Source: Lolium rigidum (lineage: Eukaryota > Streptophyta > Magnoliopsida > Poales > Poaceae). From it: a stretch of DNA of 64,000 nucleotides. Positions 24,135 to 36,395 of the stretch are shown one piece after another. The notes under the pieces were generated by a model. The model made no database searches. It saw only the letters and a program-made list of their open reading frames with translations, and was not told the DNA's origin. Location: the NCBI RefSeq assembly GCF_022539505.1, contig NC_061514.1:252948124-253012123 (forward strand), read 5' to 3'. Both the position numbers and the translations under genes were made by a program. The number at the start of each line of letters is the position of its first letter. Positions within the stretch are counted from its first letter, which is position 1.

Positions 24135-25430
24135 TGACTTCAATGGGTTGAGCCGCTATTTCACTATCCACTTCCGGCAGCAACAAGTCGTCCATCATAT
24201 GCTGCCTATCACGTGCAAAGTTGTGCAACACACAGCAAGCATTAATAATTCGAACCTGCAACACACAGTAAGCATTTGTTCATATCAAGCATTTGTTCAT
24301 ATCAAGCATTTGCCATTTGGGTAGTTTTTATTGAACACTTTATGGACATATGTTACCTGGTCCTTTATGTCAAAGAAGCTAGGACAACGTAGAACAGCCC
24401 ACTTTTTCTTCCATAACCCAAAAGTTCTCTCAACACAATTTCTAGCACGAGAATGACGCAAATTATACAACTCTCGATAATTTTGAGGATGTTGTTGACT
24501 CGCTGCCCACTCTTTCAAATGATAGCGAGTGGATCTGTATGGACATAGAAAGCCAGGTCCATTTGTATAACCAGCATCGGCTAAGTAATATTTTCCTATG
24601 TTGAAGCAACTGAGTTAGCTAACGAACAAATTAAGTAAAACTACGCGAAGAGAAAGAGTCGTACCATGAGGTACAACAAATGCATCTTCTCGGCTTGTTC
24701 TCATTGCATCACGCAAGACCCTTGAGTCGGATGCTGAACCCTCCCAGCCAGGTAAGACATACAGAAATTTCATATTCCAGTCAACAACGCCTAGCATGTT
24801 AGTGGTGTAGACTTGTTTTCTATTTCTGTACCTCCCTTGGTCAGCCACATCAACACAAACATCAACGTGGCAACCATCTAATGCCCCAAGTGCATCAGGA
24901 AACCACTTCCATTTGTAATCATTCGGAGCTTCAATAGATGGATCAGGAAGCTTAATAAACTCAGCATGGAGAGATAGAATGGCTGTTAACACTTCTGAAA
25001 AGTGTGTGCTAATAGTCCATAACGACCTCTTGTACTGACCTCGGAGCAACCTCATTTTCAGACCGTGACCAACTACTAGCAAAAACATGGCAACCTTTTC
25101 TTCCACAGCAACAAACACACTACCACGGAGACCACACCTCTCACGCAATATAGTGCACAAATCATGAAAGTTCCTTTTAGTTAAACGAAGCTGATCATAG
25201 CATGCTACTTCGCTGCCATCATACATTTCTTTTAGCAGGTACTTTCTTAAACTCAGTTTATGCTCATCATCATTAAAGCTTCCTAATTCCCTCGGCGCCC
25301 TTTGTGAGCTAAGGTACGCCATAGCAAGAAGAATGGAGTGGAAGTATTGTTCAGTCAATACAATCCTTCTTCTCTTTCTTCTTTTGTTTTCTTCCGTTAT
25401 ATAAGAAACCAGTTCTAATTCTTCGCTCAT
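24135..25430 (-). CDS. PIF/Harbinger DDE transposase (truncated 3')
   Basis: Three exons: 25430-24665, 24595-24357 and 24255-~24135. Borders ATG/GTACGA, ACATAG/GAAAAT, CCAG/GTAACA and TGCAG/GTTCG fit in phase. The protein is the DDE_Tnp_4 type, also known from ALP1-like domesticated genes. The catalytic aspartates lie in DALGALDGCHVDV and WEGSASDSRVLRDA, and the glutamate in RARNCVERTFGLWKKKW. All three acidic residues remain, and no stop interrupts the exons. The N terminus has a basic KRRKRRR patch. The last exon runs into TDP1-derived sequence after EVIPF, so the natural C terminus is gone. The Myb-like partner protein of this superfamily is not present in the window. Confidence 0.85.
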
Positions 25431-26345
25431 TTTCCAACTACAATATACATCAATTTTATTAGCATGCCATATAATCTGTAACCTAGACAGTAAATAGCAA
25501 CATCAAATTATGAGAACTTTGCAAACAATTCACAACACCTTTTTCACACACAATCACATATACAAACAATTCACAGCAAGTAACTTGATTGAAAATTAAA
25601 CTTCTCAAAGTTATACCACCAGATCGATGACTAATCTTGTTTAAGACGGATGGAAACAATGGGAATGGAACGGCCGCCGGAGCTGCGAGCGGACCAGGTA
25701 TGGTACTAGTCGTCGCTACCGGAATCGAGGAAACAGGCGGTGGCTAGCTAGCGCCGTTCAAAGGCGAGAACGGTCGTACGTCACCATGTCCATACAATTC
25801 CCGTTAACAGAGATTTGGGGGAGAGGGGGCGAACTCAGTAGCCGGCCATGGCAGCCGGAGGGGCGGGGAGAGGATTACCTGCGCGCGACGCCGGGTCGGG
25901 GAGATCAAGCTGGCCCCGTCGTCCTCGCTGCTGCTTGCGACCTGCAGACAAGATCTGTGAGGGCCGGGTCGATTCAGCAGGGGAAAAGGAAGGGCGGCGT
26001 CGAGGGAGAGGGCGCGAACGCCGGCGGTCGCCGGGAGATGCCGGGGGAAGGGCGCGCGGCGGTGAGGTACCTTCAGGCGCCGTCGATTTGCCTGGAGGAC
26101 GGCGCTAGGTCGCCAGGTCGAGGGAGTCGCGGTCTGGGGCTCGACTACGATGCCAAGCAATGTCGAGGTGTGGTGCTCGACTTTCGGGAACGGACTCTCT
26201 CCATAGCAACCGGGCCGGTCAATATTCGGGCCGAATACCTAGCCCCAATGTCTAGCACAGCCAAACAGCTCCAATTGAGGTATTCGGGCTGGGAATGCCC
26301 CAATATCCAATGCCAAGCCTCAATACAAACATCTAAACATGGCCT
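24135..26345 (-). mobile_element. PIF/Harbinger transposon, 3' end lost
   Basis: Minus-strand element carrying the transposase gene described separately. The GC-rich stretch 25650-26160 is its probable 5' leader. A possible 5' terminal repeat lies near 26345, where the minus strand reads GGCCATGTTTAGATGTTTG. The 3' end is missing because the sequence passes straight into TDP1 exon 3 at 24134. No target-site duplication can therefore be checked. Confidence 0.6.
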
Positions 26346-28361
26346 CAGGGGCACTTTGTTTTCCTGTACAATCTCATTAAAAATTGATATTATTCAGCAA
26401 AACAAGCTGCTGCTGAACCGTAGGCTATGATGATGTGTGGTAAGTGGATAAGAAAGAATCAACTGCCTTTTCTCAGATAGAACACCACATAACCACATCG
26501 TTGTTAGATTGAGATCATACCGAGCACCTAATGAAGAGTCCCGGAAGAGGTCACCAACATTGTTACCAATTGGTTATTACTCACATGGCACAATCACACC
26601 TGGCTGCATTGGGCGCAGTGGTAGCGCTCAGTTTGTGGACTAATTAATATCTGCAGCTTATCTACAGCGTTTCTGAATAATGCTCCCAATGCAAGACAGG
26701 GGTTTATCAGTGGCAAAATCATGGTCATCTCTTGCATTTGTTGGTCGTCTATGGCCAGACAGTTCACTTCACAAAACTATAAACCAGTTGTGTTGAAAGA
26801 GAATGGACAGTGACAACACATTTTACCCCAAGAACTCCAGAATTCAAGACTGTGTTTACCAATGCATGGAAAAATGGGAGTGCACGCTCCACCATTATAA
26901 AGAGTATATGCTCCTCAATCTCAAATCGACAAGGTTTTTTCATCTTCTCTGAACAACGTCGCTCTTTCTGATTGCATTAAACATGCTCCTTCTTGTCTTG
27001 ATCTTATGTAGCCTCTAATAATCATGTAGAAGATCAGGGTGCTCGTTTTCAGATCACCTGATCATGCATTTGGACACGCAGGCCTGGAGAGATAACAATT
27101 ATCCTTTTATATTTATTTTGACCAAGAAGAGCGTTCTTTCACATACATATATTGGCCTACTCTTGATCTATCGTTTTTTGTTTGTTCTGCAGTTAATAAA
27201 CTGAATAAAAGATCATCACTACAAACTGCAGTCGAGTGTTGAAGAATGTGGCAGTGTATGAAAGTGTTCATGTCTGTTGCGAAATTCAATTATATAAATG
27301 GTTTTTTGTCCATCCCCACTCACCTGACCTATCAGGTATGTTGCTTAAAACAGTGGTTGTCATGGTATCTCAAGTTATTCATTTCATTTAAGAAAAATAC
27401 GTCTTACATGTCGTCTTATACATTTTCAACCTTGAATTATCCCCGCAATGCGCAGGGTATCATCTATTTGTTATTAATTACCAAAACTATGCATGGGGTG
27501 CACTTTCACAATGTATGCATGTGGTGTTAATAATGAACACATGGAAATATAGATGAAGGGTTATGTACAATTGTACCACATGGAAATGTATGTGTACTCT
27601 CACTCTTCACACACTCCTGATAGGAATTTCTATACTCTTCTAATCACTTTGTAAGTTTGTATACTACTACATTAATACATGAATATCTAATGGTTCAATG
27701 ATTCAGACTTATAGGGCATATAGATAAGAAGTGATAGGAAGAAGTCCAAACTCATAGGTATGCACTATTGCGGAAACTGTACATAATTTGCATAGATAGG
27801 ATACAGTATGATGACAATACATAACTAACACATATGTTTACATATAAGTTGATAAGAAAAAAAATAGATATCTATTTTCATCCCCTTTTCACCAAACAAG
27901 AGGCTTGGAAATATGTCCCCGTATAACTTGTTATCTTTCTTACACTTAGAAGCCTTAACCCGGATGTTCAGAATCACACTTCCATGAACTAGAAGAAGTT
28001 CAGATGAACAGAACTCCTGAACCAGTTGCTCAAAATGAAACCCCTTTGGTCTTGATGGCCCTCGCTCGGCTAAAAAATAACCCATATCTATTCTTGGATG
28101 TTCTTCTCGAATTCTCTAGAAAAAGGCCGACCTTCGCAAAGATCCGAAAGTCTCTCCGCATGCGACACGTGGCGCGTGGTGTGGTCACTCTCCATCATCA
28201 TGAGTGAGTAGTTCTCTGTAGGCCTAAGAGGTAGATGGGATTTGGATGAGATTGATCATGTAGTCATCCATATGTATCGAGATTTGAGGTGTTTGTCTTG
28301 ACGATATTCATGTATGAGTGTTGATACACCTTTGCTATGTTTAATGCTTGTTACTAGGGCC
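26346..28361. other. AT-rich intergenic, no gene; LTR remnant at right edge
   Basis: Only short random frames were found. The last ~200 bp (ending GCTTGTTACTAGGGCCAGAG) read like the interior of a Triticeae LTR. It resumes at 33563 beyond the LINE insertion. Confidence 0.4.
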
Positions 28362-28536
28362 AGAGTGACATGATTTTTTGAGGTTAAATAGTGGGTTTCC
28401 CCACTGTGTATTTTTTTTATATATATAAAGAGAGTACAAAAAAGTCTAGATTACAGATATAGAGGTGCTAGAGAAAAGCACCTCAAAACCCAGAAAAAAG
28501 CAGAAGAACTAACTGAGCCAAAATCCCACTGCAATC

Positions 28537-31500
28537 TTAGATGAACAGCTTCACCCAATCTGCAAGCCCTGCATAGGACTTCCTTTTTGCCTTGTAAACT
28601 AGGAGAGCCAACTCCTCCTTGAATAATTTCTTGCATCTGTATAAATTGGGGGTGATGTCCTTGAATAGGAAATCGTTTCGAATTTTCCAAATGGCCCAGC
28701 AACCAAGGACAACAATATCTAAAGAGAAAGGCCTCCCAATAACAGCCAAGAGTGAGTCAATGACTTCTACATGAAAAGCTTGCTGCCCCGAATCCATAGG
28801 AATTGACCAGCCTAGACAAATATATTGCCAACACATGAGGGCAAAAGGGCATGTGAAGAACAAGTGAGTTCTTGATTCCAGCTGCAAGGAGCCACACATA
28901 GCACAAGTATAGTCAGGCAGGAAAAAATTATTCCTCTGCAATAGCTGCCTTATATTCAATCTATCTTGCAGAAGTAGCCAGAAGAAAACTTTGTGCTTAG
29001 AGTGACAGCATGTTTTCCAGAGCTTCTTGATAACAGGGCCCAACAAAGTTCTTGTATGCCTTAGAGACTCTGAAGTTTGTATTGCTCCCAAAAACCTCCC
29101 ATGAATCAGAATCAGCACTATCAGGAAGACTCAACAAGAGAGCTTGAAGATCTTGAAACTGAACAAAAGCTTCATTGGATAAAGGCAGATGGAACAAATC
29201 TGAAAGGTGCTCTAAGGATTTTGCTTGATGGAGAGAAACAACTTCATTAACTGTAAATGAATATAGATGTGGAGACTGCAAATTTAAAGGCACAGTACTC
29301 CAAGAATCTGTCCACAGTAGAACTGAAGAACCTGTTCCAATAGAACAATTAGCCAGACCTTTATAATCTGATAAACTCTTCAAGCAATCTCTCTCCACCA
29401 AAAGGAAGTATCTCTTGATCTAGACGGAGGCAGAGCATTGGCATAGTAGACCTCCCATAGCAACTTCACCCAAGGCAGATTGGCTTTATTGTAAAACTTG
29501 TGCAGATGCTTCATAATCAAACATTTATTTTGAATGTTTAAATTCAGCACACCTAGGCCTCCTTGATCCTTGGGCTTACATACCATCTCCCATGTAGCCG
29601 GGGGTGGCCATGCTCCTCCAAATCTTTCCTTCTCCAAAGACAATGTCTTCTGTATTTATCAAATTCCTTAATTACCCATTGGTATAATCTGAGAGTACTC
29701 ATATAGAATGTTGGCAGAGAGGACAAGACAGAATTAACCAATCTTAGCTTATCTCCATAGCTGAGATACATTGAGCAGGCAGAAAGTCTCCTCTGAGCAC
29801 TCTGAAGGATAGGCATGAAGAATTCCTTTGCAGGTTTTGTTGTACTTAAGGGCAGCCCAAGATATGTGAAAGGCAAAGAACCTTTTTGACACTGAAGGGT
29901 CTGCAAGAGCACCTGTAACCTCTCCTCGGTAATGTTGATTGGAATTAAATTTGATTTATCATAGTTGACCTTCAGCCCTGTGGCATTACCAAAATCAATC
30001 AACAGATTCTTCAGAAACAACAGCTGATCCTCATCAGCAGACAGGATAAGGAGAGTGTCATCAGCATACTGAATAATGGGGAAGTCTGCTGAAGAGGTCA
30101 AAGGCAGGGGCTGGTGAGAAACCCATCTCTCATAGCCTTATTAACAACTGTCTGAAGGAAATTAGCAGCTAACACAAAGAGCAGAGGAGAAAGGGGATCC
30201 CCTTGCCTAACCCCTCTTTTACAATGAAATACATAACCAGGAACTCCATTGATAAGAACTGCAGAGGTAGTCGAATTAAGAATCAATCTGATGCACTAAC
30301 ACCATTTTCGCCCAAAACCCTTGTGCTCAAGAACCTTCATAATGAAATTGTGCTCCACCTTATCAAAAGCTTTCTCAAAATCCAACTTGAGAATAACCAA
30401 CTCTTTCTTAGACTTGTGGCATTGATGCAAATATTCATAAGCCCAAGAAAGACAGTCTTGGATTGTTCTAGATTTAATAAATCCATACTGGTTTTCATGG
30501 ATAAGTTGCATGATCACTCTCTGTAATCTATTTGCTAGAAGCTTGGTCAATAGCTTGAGAGTGCAATTAAGAAGAGAAATTGGTCTATAGTCATTGGTGG
30601 TGGCAGCATCTTGCTTTTTAGGCACAAGGGTGATAAAACAATTATTGATGCTCTCTAGGCAAAGATCACCCTGATAGAATTGATTGCAAAGGTCATAAAA
30701 GTCTTTTTTAATCACTGGCCAACATTTCCTTAAAAATTCAGCATTAAAGCCATCAGGACCACGAGACTTGTTACAAGGAAATTCTTTGACCACATCATCT
30801 ATTTCCTGAGGTGAAAAAGGCTCTTCCAGGAAAGACAGATCCACAGAAGAAGCAAGCAAACTAGCCATATCAAAGGAATTTGAGGTTGGAGTAGTTTGGC
30901 CCAGTCTCTCTTTATAAGAATCCAACAGCAGCCTTGCTTTGCTCTCATGAGTAGAAGCAGGCGACGAGGAATATGATTCTTATGGCTTTCCATCAGAAAG
31001 AGAGAGAGTTGCAATATGATTCTTTCTCTTTTGAACAGTAGCTATAGAGTGGAAAAACTTAGAGTTTGAATCTCCCAAAGTGACCCATTTGATCTTTCCT
31101 CTCTGTTTCCAATATGCCAATTGCTGCTTTAGGAGCTTTGCAAGATGATCCTTAAGAGATATCCTAAGATTAACCTCTGAAGGAATCAAAGATCTGCAAT
31201 TTTCTACTGAGTCCAAGAGAGCAATGACAAAATTACAATCCTCAATTTCAACCTTGAGAGAGGAGAGGGATTTAGCCCAGTGCTTCAAAACCTTCCTTAG
31301 AACCTTAAACTTGGATGTGATCCTTTTAGCAGCATCAGCATAATGAACTGAATGTGTCCAAGCCTTTTCAACAAGTGGCAGAAAGCCATCCAGCTGCAAC
31401 CATCTGTTTTCAAATCTAAAAATCTGAGACTTTGGAATAGTGGTTTGGAAGGATATGACACAGGGAATGTGGTCAAAGGTTGTCATGGCAAGAGGCATAG

Positions 31501-32170
31501 CTATAGTATTTGGGTATGAAGTAGTCCAAGAAAGGGATGTAAAAAACCAATCCAGTCTCTGCAAAAGAGGGGCAGCCTGCATATTACTCCAAGTGAACTT
31601 TTTTCCCTTTAATGGAATTTCAATCAAACCCAAATTACTAATGGCTTCATTAAAAAGGAGCATCTCATTAATATTGCCACCAGGTTTATTTCTATCATTA
31701 GGTGACCTAATCAAATTAAAATCACCCACAATTAGCCAGTCAACATCATCAGCCACCTGGATATTGTGAAACCAGGAAAGAAAAGCCAATTGTTGTGCAT
31801 CTTGACAGGGTGCATAAATATTGGTGAGAGTCCAAGCACCATCATCTTTTGCTGATTTAAAATCAAATGAAAAAGCATAAGAGTTCTGAAACACACAGTC
31901 ACCAGAAAGTACAACACTGTCCCAAACAGTCAAGATACCACCAGACCTACCAACAGAGGGCTGAAAAGCAAAACCATCAAATCTCCTCGGGCAAAATTTT
32001 CGAACAAAGTCCAAATCAATGCTTTCTTTCTTTGTCTCTTGGAAGCAGATAATATGACAACCACTTTCCTGAATTTTATCATAAAGAATGGTCCATTTAT
32101 CCTTATCATTCAAGCCTCTTATGTTCCAATTCAAAAATTTCCAACTTAACTTTGTATGATGTGTACTCAT
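28537..32170 (-). pseudogene. LINE ORF2: endonuclease, reverse transcriptase, zinc-binding end
   Basis: Starts ATG at 32170. The apurinic-type endonuclease spans about 32140-31490 (WNIRGLNDKDKW, CFQETKKES, DWLIVGDFNLIR, TFDHIP). The linker ends at a stop near 30980. The reverse transcriptase follows in pieces 30925-29553: [57 protein letters not shown] and the catalytic YADDTLLIL near 30070. The zinc-binding C terminus at 29118-28537 has HKVFFWLLLQDRLNIR and CAMCGSLQLESRTHLFF. At least five frameshifts or stops break it (about 30980, 30296, 30100, 29600 and 29400-29100). The motifs themselves are well kept, so the copy is not very old. Confidence 0.92.
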
Positions 32171-32527
32171 GGATACAATACAGGGGATAAACAGCCATGC
32201 ATATTTCCAACAACATGCAAGATACTATAAAGGCAGCAGCCTGAGAAAGACCAGGCTGAACTCCACAAAGCAGTGTAAAAACCACCTGAGATGGACCAGG
32301 TGCAACAGAGACACATACACATGCAGTAACCTGAGAGGGACCAGGTCACCAAAAGCATCATACACATCCACATATCTTCAGACAACCATAACACATACCA
32401 TAATATAAGAGGACCACACATAGGGTTCAGAGTTTGACAGCAACTAAGACAAGCATGGCTAAAAAACAAGATAGCCCAAAATAAAGGGACCAATCTTTCC
32501 CAAAAGCAGGTGATGTAAATCCTGAGT

Positions 32528-33549
32528 TTACTCATCACTATCATCAGAAGCAAAGTCTTCATCATCAGGGGTGGAGACACCAACATCTTCCCCAGTCACT
32601 TCATCTTTGTCCTTGTCTGTGAGACCAAACTTGCTGTAGAGATTATTCACAATTTTGCTTTTGAGGACAGGAATAGGAGGAGCACAAGCCAAACAATTTT
32701 TATCAAAGCAGGTTTTCTTCCTGTATCCTTTAGACTGAGCCTGAATTCTTCCACTCCTTCTAACTTCAGAGATAACCAGAGGACCTCTTTTTTTTATTAC
32801 AATGGATCTTAGAGGTAGAGGGAGGAGCACAGAGCTTGGAGGATTTCCTAGGAACCCGAGGTGTAGAGAAACCAGTCATGACTTCCTTGCAAGCTTCTTG
32901 AATGGCACAAACAGGTGGGGATCTAGCGGGACAAGATGATGGCAGCAAAAAATTCATAGTGTCATGATCAGAGTTTCTGGTAATGATATCCCACACCTTT
33001 GATTGCATAAGAGAAGAAGTCCACTTATAATCCTCTGGAGTCATAAGCTTACACATAAGAAATTCCACCCAATCAATTGGGACAGAAATAGTGCTATGGC
33101 AAGCAGAAACAGAGGATGGCTTAAAGAACTTCCTCCAGGCAGATGCTCCTTCTCTAGATAGAAACCCAGGATCACCTTGGATCTCTGGCACCATGGCCAA
33201 ACCAATCTGAAGATTATTAGGTGGCCCAACAAAACCTCCATTGACTGAACCACCAGAGCCTTGTGAAGCAGAAGGATCAGAGCTGATAGTCAGGGTGAGT
33301 GAGCTATCCCCAGGAGCTGCATGATCAATATCCATCTGCTGTAATTCATCCTGATTTTGTGGGGCAGGATTAACCAGATCATTGAGCTCAATAAAAGCTT
33401 CACCAGGCACAACATTGAGATCAAAACCAGCAGGTGGCACATTAATGTTCAGAGCTGCATTGTCAGGAAACTGAAAATCTCTATTCTGCTGAATATTAAC
33501 ATTTTGCATCATATTGTTTTGTTGAACATTGATATTGTCTTGCAGATTA
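32528..33549 (-). pseudogene. LINE ORF1-like protein, 5'-truncated
   Basis: A minus-strand frame is open from the truncated element end (33549) through ATG 33512 to 32766. After a frameshift it continues at 32830-32528 to a stop. The N-terminal part is rich in Asn, Asp and Pro. The C-terminal part has a basic stretch (IVIKKRGP), KTCFDKNCLACAPPIP and an acidic end (DDEDFASDDSDE). No RNA-recognition fold or zinc knuckle could be recognised. The position upstream of ORF2 supports an ORF1-type chaperone role. Confidence 0.65.
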
Positions 33550-33562
33550 AGAGTGACATGAT

Positions 33563-34218
33563 ATCAGTACTGAACCTTATTGTTTTATCATATATATGAG
33601 GTTGGCATTTATTTGCAAGGTGTATTCCATATTATTATGTTGACTCTGCGAATCCCTAAGGTAACAGATAGGAAAAAACAAGGGAAATATGTGATAGATC
33701 AAGGATATTGTGTGCTCATGAAACTAAATGCTTTGTTCCGGGCTATTCGAAATGATAGACCTTAATTGCTTGTAGTTCCAAATTGGCCCCGGTAAAATAG
33801 GTAAGCATGATAAAAGATGTTATGCAAATTCTCTTTGTTAGTATGCATAGCTATATTTGGATCGTACACCTATACACAACTGAATTAGAGATGGACGCTA
33901 TGTTAGTTGGATTACATTATATGATCAATATTATTCATACAACACGCCACTACTACCTCATGCCTACGCGTTTTAGCCACTGAAAGTTACTTAATACTAC
34001 TTCTAATGAAAACTGGAAATTTGTTGATGGTGCTTACTATCAACTGCTATAAAATCACCACTTGTTTTGTGAGTTTATTGACATACATGTGTGGTTGAGA
34101 GTGACGTCTCAATTGCTAAAATCTTATTGGTATTCTTATATTCCCTTGAGTCAAACTATAAATTTAGGTAATACTTTTCATCGAAGATTTCAGCGATCCC
34201 CTATACTTGTGGGCATCA
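33563..34218 (+). mobile_element. LTR remnant interrupted by the LINE
   Basis: Continues the LTR-like sequence left of the LINE. It ends with GCGATCCCCTATACTTGTGG then GCATCA at 34218, the usual end of a common Triticeae gypsy LTR. The 5' end of the LTR was not found. Confidence 0.55.
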
Positions 34219-34499
34219 CCCAGAAACCGGGAAGAGATATCCCCCGTATAATCAATTTGTTCATCCACATATTCGACCAATACAGGTCAGAAATGCAGGA
34301 GTTGGATAGTTAGCCTCCGGGCCGCCTGAACCTGAGTAAACTTCTTGAGTTTGTGCATGTTGTCTCAGATCCCGAACGCACTTGCCGCCTTCGCCGAATC
34401 TCCAAAAGGTTGTATTAAGACCTCTGGCATCCGTGTTCCCTCACACGATATATACAATTAGAAACTAGTTTTTTTTTCCTACAGCCCGAATCATTATGA
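34219..34499. other. Retroelement-flanking sequence, no gene
   Basis: Short non-coding stretch after the LTR end, with GC-rich pieces but no recognisable primer site. Confidence 0.3.
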
Positions 34500-34785
34500 G
34501 TTTTCCACTGACACTTCGCATGGATATACGAACAATGTATACATGTTTCGGAAAGATATTTATTTTTATAAAACTCAAAAGTACGAATTTCAAATTTTCT
34601 GAAAGAAGGGCACACGGGGTGCAACAAAATCCACGTCCAAAGTTGGAAAATTTAAAAATTTACGCAACCAAAAGTAATATAACTATTGGTACTAAATATT
34701 AGCAATAGTTATGTCGGTGGGATAAAGCCAACGATCTATAAATAGAAGGCCAACCATTGCGTCTCCTTGTCACGGCCACGATGAC

Positions 34786-35117
34786 AACACGGCGCATTAT
34801 TTTATTTGCCCACCTCCCTTGTGTTCTTCTCCGGCCGATCCATGGTGGAAGGGGGCGGGCCGTCGTTTGTGGTTGCAGCATGCAGACCATCTGACCATAT
34901 CGGCGGCCATCGCTGATGCACCAGTCAGCAGCAACACCACCTTCCGGATACACGGCAAACACGTCAAGGCTGGCCACTATGTGGAGACAACCTTGACGTG
35001 TATCCGGAAGGTGGTGTTGCTGGCAACTACGTGGAGAACATCGGCGTGCCCAAGGAGAAGATGAACATCGCCGTATCCGGCGACGAGAAGGACTCCACAT
35101 TCGTCCACGGCGACTAG
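34786..35117 (+). pseudogene. Pectinesterase-like fragment, unit 1
   Basis: Plus-strand frames read DHLTISAAIADAPVSSNTTF, then FRIHGKHVKAGHYVET, and in another frame YPEGGVAGNYVENIGVPKEK and MNIAVSGDEKDSTFVHGD. The order matches the substrate-fold start of plant pectin methylesterases, as in an 'FKTINEAIAAAPxxSxTRFVI..VKxGxYxENVxVPKxKxN' pattern. No catalytic QD or DFIFG-type motif is present. Frames are broken and there is a small internal inverted repeat (CTTGACGTGTATCCGGAAGG). Too short for an enzyme. Confidence 0.5.
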
Positions 35118-35798
35118 TGGCGTAGCTATAAAGGATTCGGAGGGGGGGGGCACCGCCCCTCCAGCCCACATAAATTTCTTGAAGGATCCATGGGAATTTG
35201 GCCCGTTTGCCTCCCCAACTATGGCCCAAAATGTTGAATTTTTTTCCTATAGAGTACAACAACATGGGCAACAAGTGGCTGACTCAGAGAGGCAGGCGTC
35301 ACCTAGGACTCAAAGAGGCATGTGTTACGCTCTCCTGCTTGTAAATAAGTGTGTTTAGGCCTAGGGAATGCGCGGTCAGGTTTTCTTCCCATGGATTAGC
35401 CCAAGGGTTTGTTGGCTTAGTGGTACATTCCCCTCTCTCTTTCTTTCTTCTTTTCATCTGTCTTCTCTTTGTGGTGTGTTTGTTTGCATGTCTGTGTGTC
35501 CCTAATCTTATGTGTTACATCAAAATCCTCGTCCAAAGTCGAAAAAGTTTAAAATTTACGCAACCAAAAGCAATATAACCATCGGTACTAAATATTAGCA
35601 ACAATTATGTCGGTGGGAGAAAGCCAACGATGTATAAATAAGCCAACAGTTGCGACTCCTTGTTACCTACACTCGGTTAGTTCACAACACTACTTCACAT
35701 TTCATGGTCACGATGACAACACGCCACATTATTTAATTTTCTCGCCTCCCTTGTGTGCTTTTGCAGCCGATCCATGATGGGAGGGGGCGGGCCTTCGT

Positions 35799-36164
35799 TT
35801 GCTAGCAGGAGATGCCACGTTTGTGGTTGCAGCATGTAGATGGCTCTGGCACACATCTGACCATATCGGCGGCCGTCGCTGCTGCACCAGTCGACAGCAA
35901 CACCACCTTCCGGATACACGTCAAGGCTTTCTACACGTAGTGGCCAACCTTGACATGTATTCGGAAAGCCTTAATGTGTATCCGGAAGGTTGTGTTGCTC
36001 GCAACTACATGGAGAACATCGTAGTGCCCAAGGAGAAGATGAACATCGCTATGTTCGGCGATGGGAAGGACTCCACATTTGTCCACGGCGACCAGTGTCG
36101 TAGCTATGAAGGATTCGGGGGGGGGGGGTGGGGGGACCGCCCCCAGGCCACATACATTTCTTGA
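35799..36164 (+). pseudogene. Pectinesterase-like fragment, unit 2
   Basis: An open frame of 121 codons ends in NYMENIVVPKEKMNIAMFGD and GKDSTFVHGDQC, the better preserved pectinesterase-like stretch. Preceding pieces (HHLPDTRQGFLHVVAN) are out-of-frame copies of the FRIHVK region. A G-rich tract at 36117-36134 interrupts the similarity. No active-site residues are present, so it is a pseudogene fragment like unit 1. Confidence 0.5.
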
Positions 36165-36395
36165 AGGATCCAAGGAAATTTGGCCCATTTGCCTCCCCAA
36201 CTATAGCCCAAAATGTTGATTTTTTTCCTACAGAGTACAACAACGTGGGCAACAGGTGGTTGCCTCAGAGAGGCATGCCTCACCTACGATGGATAGAGTG
36301 TATTGTATGCTCTCCTGCTTGTAAATAAGTGTGTTTAGGCCTGAGGAATGCGCCATCAGATTTTCTTCCCAGGGATTAGCCCAAGGGTTTTCTGG

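Larger units (their letters stand above)
28375..33549 (-). mobile_element. LINE retrotransposon, 5.2 kb, 5'-truncated
   Basis: Flanked by a 13-bp duplication AGAGTGACATGAT (28362-28374 and 33550-33562). The minus-strand 3' end is a short A-run (AAAAAA) at 28375-28380. ORF1-like and ORF2-like regions follow in the expected order. The 5' end cuts into ORF1, as is typical of incomplete reverse transcription. It is inserted in an LTR remnant. Confidence 0.92.
34500..36394 (+). repeat. Tandem duplication, two ~0.95-kb units
   Basis: Unit 1 is about 34560-35410 and unit 2 about 35500-36394. Shared landmarks are TTTACGCAACCAAAAG (34659; 35558), TATGTCGGTGGG (34709; 35606), CATGGTGG/CATGATGG...GGCGGGCC (34842; 35774), GTAAATAAGTGTGTTTAGGC (35341; 36322) and TTAGCCCAAGGGTTT. 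The units differ by many substitutions and indels, so the duplication is old. Unit 2 is cut at its right end by a gypsy element. Confidence 0.85.

Noticed and set aside
25786..26430. Plus-strand frame of 214 codons in a GC-rich block
   Set aside because: Gly/Arg-rich composition in several overlapping frames, no known domain, and it overlies the probable leader of the antisense Harbinger gene.
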